The notes under the pieces were generated by a model. It made no database searches. It was not told where the DNA came from and saw only the letters and a list, made by a program, of their open reading frames with translations. A stretch of DNA of 64,000 bases, from the NCBI GenBank assembly GCA_013697955.1, contig JACCVV010000041.1, positions 1-64,000 on the forward strand. The letters run 5' to 3'. Made by a program: the position numbers and the translations under genes. Position 1 is the stretch's first letter; every line of letters begins with the position of its first letter. This document shows positions 47,801 to 55,775 of this stretch, in pieces. This DNA is from Tatlockia sp. (GTDB taxonomy: Bacteria > Pseudomonadota > Gammaproteobacteria > Legionellales > Legionellaceae).

Positions 47801-48767
47801 GTTAGCCTGGCCAACTATTTTCCAGGGTTCAATCAAATACGCGCCCGTTCAAATTGGTAAACGAGGTTTTGTTGGTAATGATAGTCTGCTACCGCATGGG
47901 GCTAATATCGGCAATAACGGATTGCTAGGCTGCATGTCGACCACACCGCCTGGAAATCAGGCAGCTAATGATCATTCAGCCTGGCTGGGCTCGCCTGCTA
48001 TTTTTCTTCCGAAAAGGGAAATTTCATCAGACTATACCGATAATGAAACCTTCACACCTCCCAAACGCTTAATTCGCATCCGATTTGCGATTGAATTTAT
48101 CAAAATTATATTACCTACAATGTTTGCCTTAACGGGCCTCTTTAATATGCTTTATGTTTTAAATGTATTATTTGGCCATTATTCCTTTCCTTCGATTGTC
48201 GCTCTTTTACCTTTAGCGGAAGTTGTTATTGCCTTTACCATGGTTACTGCAATTGTTGGCTTGAAATGGCTGCTTCTAGGTCGTTTAAAACCGATGACGA
48301 AACCCATTTGGAGTGCTTTTATTTGGAAAAATGATATTGTGAAATATTTATATAGTTATTTCGTCGACTCTTATTTTGTACAATTTGTAATCGGCACACC
48401 CTTTATTTCAATGCTGTATCGTGCCTACGGAGCAAAGATCGGTAAACGTGTATTTATCGATTCCAGTGATTTTGGCGAATTTGATTTGGTAACCATTGGG
48501 GATGATGTTTGTATTAATTATGAAGCTGTAATCCAAACGCATCTTTATGAAGACCGTATTTTCAAAATGTCGACTATTCATATTGCTAGCGAATGTAACA
48601 TCGGAGTCGCTTCCATAGTGCTTTATAGTACGATAATGGGTAAAAATTCAACTCTAGGGGGTTTCTCACTACTCATGAAAGGCGAACACCTCCCTGAAAA
48701 TACTAATTGGCAAGGAATCCCAGCTCAACATATGAAATATAATTTGGAATCGGATGTTATTGCTTAG
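44829..48767 (+). CDS. Pls/PosA-type NRPS with three membrane/LbetaH repeats
   Basis: A 1312-aa membrane NRPS-like enzyme with the plan of epsilon-poly-L-lysine synthetase (Pls, about 1319 aa). Adenylation domain about 10-500 (Y-T-S-G-S-T-G-K-P-K-G; G-K-I-N-R-K-E-L); carrier domain with phosphopantetheine Ser540 in G-G-H-S-L. Then three repeats of about 240 aa, each of membrane helices, a K-x-x-L-x-x-R/K-V/L-K-P element and a left-handed beta-helix starting G-A-K-I-G-K (near 719, 961 and 1202). No condensation or thioesterase domain. Pocket residues read by hand against GrsA give D-A-E-S-I-G-T-I-I-K, near the lysine code D-A-E-S-I-G-S-V-C-K. ATG 44829 is chosen over GTG 44799 because AGGAAG precedes it. 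Product not proven. Confidence 0.85.
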   Translation: MSGLGSVIVQIRQLFENSADNYPNNLALICDNVELSYQELESRSNQFANYLISQGVNENHSIGILSERSLDCYLSILAILKTGASYVPIEAEYPDERINYIFSDMPFHSVITSDRQFARQTNINFPKVQLLSQIKAEIAKQSTSRPPLSRTSDDQLCYVIYTSGSTGKPKGVEITHRNICHYIAVASELYLMSPLDKVYQGFSLAFDASMEEQWMAFANGATLIACTSKDIRSGVGLVEFLDKHKVSVFSTVPTLLSTLHDDLPSLRVLILGGEACTENLVNRWSRPGRRIFNTYGPTEATIIATYSECHAEKPVTIGKALPGYEILIVDEQFQPLPQGQQGELCIAGPGIARGYVNRPDLTAIKFIAHPNDNKQRLYRTGDLATILENGDIQFLGRIDDQVKLRGFRIELNEIESIMMEHDSISQAVVALQELEQPTLVAYLSTNSKFDLPSFKSFLKRRLPHYMLPSHYEIVTHFPLLASGKINRKELPKPAKVVREPVSDGPTTELEQIIINIWETHLQQKHISINDDFFYDLGGHSLSAAAVVSNLRTLPAMQHISMVDLYQNSTAKKLAEKFSINEAPFNQENLRKKNRSKPTIGYYFCSIGQFFGCLLQYAINAWQLLAIIIFYNWITADTTSYSIKAVEIFLALFIAMPVVSMAFVISAKWILVGRVKPGIYKLWGGFYFRWWLAKRLQENVFSPSYLLGSPLLPLYYRLLGAKIGKNAYIGSASLANLDMLTMGDNSSIGFDARLTAYVVEDGWLKIGFIKIGNNCFVGARSVIGLNCTIKDGACLDDMSLLQNGRSIPENQFYSGSPASPIMKSPEHISAQYKGNDNPSLLKKVTFGFLHYFSLIFTMSVYYICYLPALILISYFHSNSNYLLTILFAIPLGTIIFLCSYYLSIGILKKILMNKVKPGIYPLLSLHYLRQWTIVKMLDTDEVSVLADTLYFPYILRFLGAKIGKRVEMGETPHIIPDLVTVQDEGFTASAVALAWPTIFQGSIKYAPVQIGKRGFVGNDSLLPHGANIGNNGLLGCMSTTPPGNQAANDHSAWLGSPAIFLPKREISSDYTDNETFTPPKRLIRIRFAIEFIKIILPTMFALTGLFNMLYVLNVLFGHYSFPSIVALLPLAEVVIAFTMVTAIVGLKWLLLGRLKPMTKPIWSAFIWKNDIVKYLYSYFVDSYFVQFVIGTPFISMLYRAYGAKIGKRVFIDSSDFGEFDLVTIGDDVCINYEAVIQTHLYEDRIFKMSTIHIASECNIGVASIVLYSTIMGKNSTLGGFSLLMKGEHLPENTNWQGIPAQHMKYNLESDVIA

Positions 48768-48980
48768 GGAAAAAACAAAAAAAATATTAAGATGATTTGC
48801 ACAGAAGCATGGAACCCTATCCTATCTTCATTCAGGTAGAATAGATATCGCTATTAACCATGTGCTTAAGCATCTCAGTTCTTCTCCTCAAAAAATAGAG
48901 CCTGATTCCGTTTCGGATTTAATTTGTCACACTAGGGCAATTTTGGTACAATAACGAAATTTTACAACTTGTTGCCTTTA

Positions 48981-50033
48981 ATGAATTATTTTAAAAACAG
49001 TATCTTATTTCTAATATTATACTTCAGTTTAAGTATCACTTATGGCCAAGGCTCCCCAATGAATCAATTGCAGGAAGTTAATCTTCATGGCAGCAAACAA
49101 TGGATTTATATAACCGGTCAGCAGGACGACAATCCTGTTTTATTAGTGTTACATGGCGGCCCCGGCTTTGCGATGCTTCCTCTTTTTCATGAAAAATTAC
49201 CAGAGCTTGAGAAAACGTTCACCGTGGTCAACTGGGATCAACGCGGTGCAGGCAAATCGTATTCGAAGACAATAGCCGCCAATTCAATGACCTTAGACCA
49301 GCTTGTTGAAGACGCTCATGAGCTAACACAAATTCTAAAGAAAAAATTTCATAAAAATCGCATTTTTGTTTTAGGCCATTCTTCCGGGTCCATGATAGGC
49401 GTGCGGCTTATCAAGCGTTATCCAGAAGATTATTCTTCCTATATTGGTGTTGGTCAGGTCGTTAATTTTGCTGAAAATGAAATTGGTAGTTATGATTTTG
49501 CACTACAAGAAGCCATTAAAAATCATAATCGTAAGGCTGAAAAGCAATTAAAGAGCATTGGCAGGCCGGATGAACATGGTATCTATCAATCCAATGACAT
49601 TAACTCCGATGACTATGAGATAACCTCACATTGGGTAGAAGTTTTTGGCGGTTCTTTATTAAACCATTCTGATTTAGATGAGCTCTACGATATAATTTTT
49701 TCTCATTCTGTCTATCAGGGAGAAGATAAAAAAATTCTGAAAGGCTATGAATTTTCCCAAGCTCTTTTTCGCGATCGACAAATGATGGAATTTGATTTGG
49801 TGAAAGAACTCCAAGAGATTAACATACCAGTCTATATATTATCCGGTCGGAATGATTTTGAAACACCAGTGACCCTTATAAAAAAATATTTCGACCAGCT
49901 CAATTTACCTTCCAAAAAATATATCGAATTTGATAACTCCGGACACTTTCCTTTCTATGAGGAACCTAAACAATTTGTCAGCACGATGAATGCCATTCTT
50001 TTAGAAGCAAGCAATCAAAATCTGACCTCTTAG
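48981..50033 (+). CDS. secreted alpha/beta hydrolase (proline iminopeptidase-like)
   Basis: A 350-aa hydrolase with a signal peptide (about 1-22). The oxyanion motif H-G-G-P-G is at 58-62, typical of S33 peptidases, the nucleophile S134 lies in G-H-S-S-G, and the acid and histidine are suggested by S-G-R-N-D and N-S-G-H-F near the C-terminus. Upstream in-frame starts (TTG 48969) add four residues and have no better ribosome site. Family members cleave amino acids from peptide N-termini or act on esters. It lies 213 bp downstream of the NRPS gene on the same strand and could act on its product; this is inference. Confidence 0.8.
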   Translation: MNYFKNSILFLILYFSLSITYGQGSPMNQLQEVNLHGSKQWIYITGQQDDNPVLLVLHGGPGFAMLPLFHEKLPELEKTFTVVNWDQRGAGKSYSKTIAANSMTLDQLVEDAHELTQILKKKFHKNRIFVLGHSSGSMIGVRLIKRYPEDYSSYIGVGQVVNFAENEIGSYDFALQEAIKNHNRKAEKQLKSIGRPDEHGIYQSNDINSDDYEITSHWVEVFGGSLLNHSDLDELYDIIFSHSVYQGEDKKILKGYEFSQALFRDRQMMEFDLVKELQEINIPVYILSGRNDFETPVTLIKKYFDQLNLPSKKYIEFDNSGHFPFYEEPKQFVSTMNAILLEASNQNLTS

Positions 50034-50083
50034 ATTGAGTGGAATTGTAGAATTATGAGATAAATAGAAAATACAAAAAAATT

Positions 50084-50698
50084 CTAGTCTTCATCTCCCG
50101 GCCATCCCTCAATTTTTATGTTGAAATGATTTAATAAAGAAAGGGCATCAGGTAGAGAGAATCTAGCATGGGTAATCAAATTTTCCACAGGATTAATAGA
50201 GTAATTAAGTGCATTTGTGAAATCAGCTTTTTTTAATTTCGTCCGCATAAATAAAGAATTCTGCAAATCCGAACCCACAAAACTTGCATGATTTAAATTA
50301 GCTTCCCTGAAATCAACCTCATGGGCCTTACAGTTTTCAATAATCAAATCAGCAAGCTCCAAACTATAAAAACTCGCATGACTGATGTTGCTTTCATAAA
50401 AATAGAGCGGACTTGTTAATTTAACCAAAGGCCAGCTTAGTTCTGTCCAATTGATACCCACAAGCTTTGAGCCTTTAAATGAAACTTCAGAAAACTGACT
50501 ACCTGGAAATTTACATAGGGAGAGGTCAGAGTCAACAAAATCACAGTCAGAAAATTTAACCTTTTTGAAGGTAGTGTTAGCCCATTTACATTGTTTGAAT
50601 AAGCATTGCTCAAACTCCATTTCTTCAAATAAATTATCATCCAGAACAAAGTCGAGGAAGGTTTGATTCTTGTAGGTTTTTGTTTTAAATGCAGGCAT
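50084..50698 (-). CDS. pentapeptide-repeat protein (Qnr/McbG-like)
   Basis: A 204-aa right-handed beta-helix protein. Residues 20-165 are made of A(D/N)LXX-type pentapeptides with the central Leu/Phe, such as F-S-D-C-D, F-V-D-S-D, L-S-L-C-K and A-N-L-N-H. Length and the C-terminal cap with L-N-Y-x-I-N-P and R-F-S-L-P-x-A-L-S-L-L match the Qnr/McbG group, which mimics DNA and protects gyrase. Chromosomal qnr-like genes are known in several aquatic bacteria. Quinolone protection is not established here. It is convergent with the hydrolase and its ATG overlaps no other gene. Confidence 0.82.
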   Translation of the reverse strand: MPAFKTKTYKNQTFLDFVLDDNLFEEMEFEQCLFKQCKWANTTFKKVKFSDCDFVDSDLSLCKFPGSQFSEVSFKGSKLVGINWTELSWPLVKLTSPLYFYESNISHASFYSLELADLIIENCKAHEVDFREANLNHASFVGSDLQNSLFMRTKLKKADFTNALNYSINPVENLITHARFSLPDALSLLNHFNIKIEGWPGDED

Positions 50699-50761
50699 AA
50701 TCTACTCAAAATTATAAAAAAAACTATAATAGCTGTCTTATCTATCCTATTAAGGAAAATA

Positions 50762-51853
50762 ATGAAAGGGATTTTCAAAAAAGGCTTTACTGCTGTCGTT
50801 TTTACATTAAGCCTTATCCAACCCGTTAATGCCTGCACACGAGCTCTCTTTGTTGGTGAAAATAATAGTGTAATTACCGGCCGCTCTATGGATTGGGTCG
50901 AAGATATGGGTTCCGATTTATGGCTCTTTCCCAGAGGATTAGAGCGAGCTGGCGAGGCCGGACCTCAATCCCTGCAATGGACTTCCAAATACGGATCAAT
51001 TGTTGCTTCAGTCTATGGAATTGCTAGTGCGGATGGCATGAACGAGCAGGGCCTTGTCATGAATATGCTTTATCTGGCTGAAAGCGATTATGGAAATCTG
51101 GAACCTTCACATCCACCCATGGCTATTAGTTTATGGGGACAATATGCCCTGGATAATTTTGCGACAGTTAATGAAGCCGTTATCGCCATGGAGGCTAAAC
51201 CTTTCTATTTGATTCCACCTACCCTACCTAATGGTGAAAAGGGGCAGGTGCATTTGTCCTTGTCTGATTCCAGCGGCGACTCAGCTATTTTTGAATATAT
51301 AAAAGGCAAACTGGTAATACATCATGGTCGAGAATATAAGGTGATGACCAATTCGCCAACTTATTCTAAGCAATTAGCGCTTAATGAATATTGGACAGAA
51401 ATTGGTGGGAATCTATTTTTGCCAGGTACAAGTCGGGCCGCTGATCGATTTGTAAGAACCAGTTTTTACATCAATACGATTCCAAAAACCATTGACAAAG
51501 CTTATATCAAATCGGTTCCAAATCAGTCTTTCGACCATCAGGCAGTCGCGGCCGTTATGTCGGTCATGCGAGCGGTAAGTGTGCCCTTTGGGATTACAGT
51601 ACCCAATCAACCAAACATCGCGTCGACCATTTGGCGAACTGTTTCTGATCAGAAAAATAAAATTTATTATTTTGATTCATCAACTCGCCCCAATACGTTT
51701 TGGATAACTTTTAGTCTACTTAATTTTACTCCCGGTGCACCGATTCAACGATTGGCTTTAGCTGATGGACAAATCTATTCCGGTGAAGTTTCGGGTCTTT
51801 TTAAACCAGCCCACTCCTTTAAATTTATGCCTGCTGTGCAGAGTCCCAACTGA
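50762..51853 (+). CDS. secreted Ntn amide hydrolase (choloylglycine/penicillin V acylase family)
   Basis: A 363-aa N-terminal nucleophile hydrolase that cleaves linear amide bonds. From ATG 50762 (AAGGA upstream) the signal peptide runs to Ala24, so signal-peptide cleavage after VNA frees Cys25 as catalytic N-terminal residue (C-T-R-A-L-F). Other family residues are seen in G-R-S-M-D-W (Arg, Asp) and later Asn and Arg. Family members hydrolyse bile-salt conjugates, penicillin V or N-acyl homoserine lactones; which applies cannot be told. It sits between a secreted alpha/beta hydrolase and a secreted M20 peptidase near the NRPS. Confidence 0.85.
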   Translation: MKGIFKKGFTAVVFTLSLIQPVNACTRALFVGENNSVITGRSMDWVEDMGSDLWLFPRGLERAGEAGPQSLQWTSKYGSIVASVYGIASADGMNEQGLVMNMLYLAESDYGNLEPSHPPMAISLWGQYALDNFATVNEAVIAMEAKPFYLIPPTLPNGEKGQVHLSLSDSSGDSAIFEYIKGKLVIHHGREYKVMTNSPTYSKQLALNEYWTEIGGNLFLPGTSRAADRFVRTSFYINTIPKTIDKAYIKSVPNQSFDHQAVAAVMSVMRAVSVPFGITVPNQPNIASTIWRTVSDQKNKIYYFDSSTRPNTFWITFSLLNFTPGAPIQRLALADGQIYSGEVSGLFKPAHSFKFMPAVQSPN

Positions 51854-51870
51854 ACTTAAATATAGGATCT

Positions 51871-53163
51871 ATGATGCGTAAAATAATCATGTTTATCTTC
51901 CTGTCTACTTTAATGCAGGTGCTCAATGCTGCAAGTTTATCGCCAGTAGAGAAGAAAATCGCTAACCACGTCACTGCCAATCAAGAAGAACAGATCGCTT
52001 TATTGAAAAAATTGGTCAACATCAATAGTGAAACGTCAAATATCAATGGGGTTCATAAGGTTGGTGAACTGTTGCAGGCAGAATTTAATAAACTTGGCTT
52101 TAAGACCTGGTGGATTGAGGAGCCTAATTTTATGCATCGCGCCGGTACATTAATGGCCGAACGTCAGGGATCAACAGGCAAAAAATTATTATTAATCGGC
52201 CATCTCGACACAGTCTTCCCTGCTAACAGAAAACTTCATCATTTTGAGCGTCAGGGACATTTTGCCACAGGACCGGGTGTGCTGGACATGAAAGGCGGCG
52301 ATGTGGTGATGGTTTACGCTTTGAAAGCCTTGAATGAAGTAGGAGCTTTGAATAACGCAACCATCAAAATTGTTTTGACAGGAGACGAAGAAGATTCAGG
52401 TAAGCCCTTAATCATTTCGAGAAAACCCCTTTTTGAAGCGGCTCGCCACTCTGATGTGGCTCTGGATTTTGAACATAGCATTTCCAAAGATACCGCTACT
52501 ATTGCCAGGAGAGGAATTTCCAAGTGGACTGTTGAAACAGAAGGCCAGGAAGGACACTCTTCACAAATATTTCAACCTTCGATGGGTAGTGGCGCTATAT
52601 TTGAATTGGCCAGAATTTTAGATACCCTTCGCAATCAGTTTGCAAAGGAAAATAATTTAACCTTCAATCCAGGTCTTATTTTAGGCGGTAATGAAATCAG
52701 CTTTGATAAAAACCTCACTGAGGGTAAGGCTTCAGGAAAAGATAATGTCATCGCCAAAACTGCTGTAGCCACAGGTGATATTCGGTTTTTATCCTCGATG
52801 CAAAAATCCAAGGCCATGGAAAAAATGAAATCGATAGTCAAGGGAAATTTGCCAGGCACTCAGTCAAACATCGTGTTTCAAACCGGTATCCCAGCAATGC
52901 AGCCATCAGCTGCGAATTTAAACTTGTTGAAAGAATATAGCGCTGTTTCCGAATTATTAGGCTTTGGGAAAGTAAAACCTTTGCCAGTTGGTTTAAGGGG
53001 CGCGGGTGATATTTCCCACATTGCCTCAATAGTAGCTGCAAATCTGGCCGGACTCGGGCCGGTTGGAGTTGGAGCCCATTCAATACAGGAAAAATTAGAT
53101 ATTAACTCGCTCCCGATTCAAACCACTAGAGCTGCGGTGTTGATGTATCGATTAGTACAATAA
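51871..53163 (+). CDS. secreted M20 metallopeptidase (glutamate carboxypeptidase-like)
   Basis: A 430-aa zinc exopeptidase like Pseudomonas CPG2. A signal peptide covers 1-20 (ending LNA). Zinc ligands H111 and D113 (G-H-L-D-T-V), bridging D139 (G-V-L-D-M-K-G-G) and E173-E174 (G-D-E-E-D-S-G) are visible; the dimerisation domain inserts at about 210-325. Enzymes of this type cut C-terminal Glu or other residues from peptides and N-acyl amino acids. The gene follows the Ntn hydrolase by 17 bp on the same strand, so both are probably one transcript. Confidence 0.9.
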   Translation: MMRKIIMFIFLSTLMQVLNAASLSPVEKKIANHVTANQEEQIALLKKLVNINSETSNINGVHKVGELLQAEFNKLGFKTWWIEEPNFMHRAGTLMAERQGSTGKKLLLIGHLDTVFPANRKLHHFERQGHFATGPGVLDMKGGDVVMVYALKALNEVGALNNATIKIVLTGDEEDSGKPLIISRKPLFEAARHSDVALDFEHSISKDTATIARRGISKWTVETEGQEGHSSQIFQPSMGSGAIFELARILDTLRNQFAKENNLTFNPGLILGGNEISFDKNLTEGKASGKDNVIAKTAVATGDIRFLSSMQKSKAMEKMKSIVKGNLPGTQSNIVFQTGIPAMQPSAANLNLLKEYSAVSELLGFGKVKPLPVGLRGAGDISHIASIVAANLAGLGPVGVGAHSIQEKLDINSLPIQTTRAAVLMYRLVQ

Positions 53164-53183
53164 CTCTTAAATAAAGAAAGAAT

Positions 53184-53381
53184 ATGGAACGATTAAATGA
53201 TTTAATAATGGCAATTCTGATGTTAGTTTTGCTTCTTGCTATTAATAATTATGTTATTTTGCCTGGTTTAATTAATTTACTCTTCAATATGATAATGATC
53301 ATTCTAATTGTTCTTTACTTGATGCAAGCCTTAAAAGCAATTGGGTCCGTGCTTCCCTCTCCTAAAATTTTTAAAGTCTAA
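53184..53381 (+). CDS. small two-helix membrane protein
   Basis: A 65-aa protein with two long hydrophobic stretches (about 8-28 and 32-52) and no catalytic residues. It starts 20 bp after the M20 gene stop, with AAAGAAAG before the ATG, so it looks like the last gene of that transcript. I do not recognise it; a short two-helix accessory or toxin-like function is possible. The composition and in-frame context make it more credible than a chance frame. Confidence 0.5.
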   Translation: MERLNDLIMAILMLVLLLAINNYVILPGLINLLFNMIMIILIVLYLMQALKAIGSVLPSPKIFKV

Positions 53382-53389
53382 GATTTAGA

Positions 53390-53414
53390 GAGTCCAATCT
53401 TTTGAATTGGACTC
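53390..53414 (+). terminator. hairpin after the small membrane protein
   Basis: A perfect 9-bp inverted repeat (GAGTCCAAT/ATTGGACTC) with a 7-nt loop lies just beyond the stop at 53381 and before the convergent gene. It lacks a T-run, so Rho-independent termination is uncertain. Confidence 0.4.
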
Positions 53415-53437
53415 ATCACCTAACAGGTGTGGCTTTA

Positions 53438-54472
53438 TCAGTTATTCAACGCGTTTCTTATTTTGCCTGTTCTGGAATCATCATGTGCATTATCAATTGT
53501 ATCAATTAGATCTCCCTCATAACCACGAGAAAAATTCCTGGATTGTCTAAATAGAGAAAAAAAGCTGGAACTGTTTTCAAAACAATATTGGTGGATTGAT
53601 TTAAATAATTTTTGGTTTTCTGAAGTTGGATTGTGATGATGAAGTTGCGCTAGCTCCCAAGCTTTCGCGGTTCTGGAAGTTGGATGTTCCTTAGAATATT
53701 TGACTATTTCATTATAAGAAAGTCGTTTTTTTGGAGTTTTAAAGAAGCTTGTTTGCCCTTCGTAAAGAGCCTCATAAATTTTCCTGAAGGCGCGAAGAAC
53801 ATAAATAGGATTTTGTTTGGAAACAATCGGATCACTATTATTTGAAGTTTCTGGAATATTTTTTCCTTGGGCTAAAGTTGAAAATTTCAAGAATTCTTTT
53901 TTAAATTGCTGATCCTTTGAATTTTCGTTAGAGTCGTAAAGGGGGATTGTAATATCAACCTTTGAAGAGGGATCCACTTCACTGATTGCTTCAACAAACA
54001 ATCGAGCAGCCACTTCAGGTAACCAACCATAAACCCCAATTCCCAGAGGTTGAATAAATAAAGGCCGATTAAGCTTGATAGCATCCAGGATAGCTAGTCT
54101 GACTGCTTGTTTATACTGACTAAGAAATGCAGCTTCCATCTCTTCTTTATTAGCATATTCAACATACTCTAGCCCTTTAACATGCCTAAGCGGAACCGTT
54201 GCAACTCCTCCAATCAACCCATCTTGCTGTGCTATCCGTATATAGGAAGGCATGTTCTCATTGATTTCGTGGTATTTATTTAGAATATCTTGTAGAGAAT
54301 CAGACCAGGATTTTTCACTTGAATCAGCATGTAAATCGTCTTTGAAAAGAGTTTTAAATAATAAAAACCCGGATCCCATATGTTTAACATTAAAACTAGT
54401 AACAGTCCCAGCACAGACTACCAAAGATCCTTTAGGGGGTTTACCATCACTTGAAACGAATTGGATTGACAT
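53438..54472 (-). CDS. unknown protein with a macrodomain-like N-terminal part
   Basis: A 344-aa soluble protein that I do not recognise as a named family. Residues 14-165 have features of a macro (ADP-ribose-binding) domain: V-V-C-A-G-T-V-T-S-F (about 18-27) in place of the usual xNAAN strand, and Q-P-L-G-I-G-V-Y-G-W-L-P-E-V-A-A-R (about 141-157), which is close to the glycine-rich A-L-G-T-G-V-x-G loop and helix of that fold. The C-terminal half is helical and charged. No signal peptide or membrane segment. Legionella often secretes proteins of this kind into host cells; secretion here is speculation. Confidence 0.5.
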   Translation of the reverse strand: MSIQFVSSDGKPPKGSLVVCAGTVTSFNVKHMGSGFLLFKTLFKDDLHADSSEKSWSDSLQDILNKYHEINENMPSYIRIAQQDGLIGGVATVPLRHVKGLEYVEYANKEEMEAAFLSQYKQAVRLAILDAIKLNRPLFIQPLGIGVYGWLPEVAARLFVEAISEVDPSSKVDITIPLYDSNENSKDQQFKKEFLKFSTLAQGKNIPETSNNSDPIVSKQNPIYVLRAFRKIYEALYEGQTSFFKTPKKRLSYNEIVKYSKEHPTSRTAKAWELAQLHHHNPTSENQKLFKSIHQYCFENSSSFFSLFRQSRNFSRGYEGDLIDTIDNAHDDSRTGKIRNALNN

Positions 54473-54776
54473 AATTTTCCTGGAGAATTAGCAAAGGAGC
54501 ATATTCTACCATTTATTGTTGATAAACACCCCATTGAGCCACTTGTAATGAGCAATTTGCAATAGATTTGCTCATTTATTGTTGTTAGTTTAGATTGGCA
54601 ACGATTTCAAATATGCGCAAAATTTAGTACAACCGTCAATTTTAGATCAAACTAAAAAATAAATTGACATAAGTGAATGAATTTTTCTAGACTCTCAAAC
54701 AAGTTGAACAATTTTTTTGAGGTCAGGGTGAAAATATATCCCAGTGTATTAACTTTAATTTTTAGCTCTAAAAATT
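54473..54776. other. divergent intergenic region
   Basis: About 300 bp of AT-rich spacer between divergent genes. TTGACA near 54664 is followed 17 bp later by a poor -10 (CTAGAC), a possible promoter for the gene at 54777. No RNA, repeat or ORF could be supported. Confidence 0.4.
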
Positions 54777-55700
54777 ATGTCTTTTTTTAAAACTATTGCA
54801 GATAGCATTGGAACAGCCTCAGGAGTCGCTTGTCCTCTCTTTGGCATTATAACAGCAAGCCTAAGTTTACAAATTGGCGGGACGATTGCTGTGGTATTAG
54901 GTTCATTATCTATTGGTCTATTTGGATTCGTCGCTGTAGGAATGTTTTATTTTATCTATAAAAAAAATCAAAAAGAGGAATTGGAATTAGCTCAAAAAAC
55001 ATCTTCATATTTAACTGAATTCATCGAAAATTATTGTCAGATTGTAAGAATGAATAATATGAACGACTCAAATGTATTCTCATTCTTGAAACGACGTTCG
55101 CAGCAAAAAGAGGAATACAAATTTCAGCTTAAATTTATTGAATTTATCAAAGTAAATTACCCTGATTTCTTAAAAAATTACCCTTATAGTGAGCATAATT
55201 TTAACAATTCAACAATTAACGAAATAATTGAAGAATTTAATGCTTCAGAATCTCTGAAAAAACTAATAAAACCTCCAACCTGGATAAGCCTTGCCAGCAG
55301 TTTCTTTATTTCATTGGCCGGAGTATTTGGCGCAATTGCGGGGACCAGTGCAGGAATTATGGGAATACTAATCGGACTAGGCATCACCACGGGTTTTGCA
55401 GCCTGTCCACCTATAGGTATCGCAATCCTCGTGTTGGCAACTCTAACCGCACTTTTTGTTGCTATACAATCAATACAAAGCACAGTAGAAAAAAATCAAA
55501 AAACACAAGTGTATAAAAGTTTTAAGCATTTCAACAACGCTTATGAGAATGGATTGAATTTGGATTTTTCCAAAACCAACGATTATCAAGCTAATTTCAA
55601 TACAGTTCGGCCTAAAACTAATTTTGCATTAGCCTCAGCAAATCTTGAACTTGACTCCGATGAGCTTGATATTTATCAAAATCAGTTTTATAAACTTTAA
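54777..55700 (+). CDS. unknown protein with two hydrophobic glycine-rich hairpins
   Basis: A 307-aa protein with no recognised family. Two hydrophobic hairpins (about 15-62 and 170-235), each rich in Gly, Ala and Ile with small-xxx-small steps, flank a charged helical middle (65-165). The C-terminal 70 residues are soluble and end with an acidic block (L-E-L-D-S-D-E-L-D) before a short aromatic tail. Such hairpin membrane proteins with an acidic end are common among Legionella candidate effectors, but this is resemblance only. No clear ribosome-binding site precedes the ATG. Confidence 0.55.
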   Translation: MSFFKTIADSIGTASGVACPLFGIITASLSLQIGGTIAVVLGSLSIGLFGFVAVGMFYFIYKKNQKEELELAQKTSSYLTEFIENYCQIVRMNNMNDSNVFSFLKRRSQQKEEYKFQLKFIEFIKVNYPDFLKNYPYSEHNFNNSTINEIIEEFNASESLKKLIKPPTWISLASSFFISLAGVFGAIAGTSAGIMGILIGLGITTGFAACPPIGIAILVLATLTALFVAIQSIQSTVEKNQKTQVYKSFKHFNNAYENGLNLDFSKTNDYQANFNTVRPKTNFALASANLELDSDELDIYQNQFYKL

Positions 55701-55775
55701 GTAGAATTGATGTTAAATTTTCTCGTAAGGTTAGAAAAGTTGCTTTATTACAAACCTATTTAAAAAAAAAGACCT

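Noticed and set aside
50437-50838. 133-codon minus-strand frame overlapping the pentapeptide gene
   Set aside because: The pentapeptide-repeat frame is clearly real and this frame reads across its start into the convergent region.
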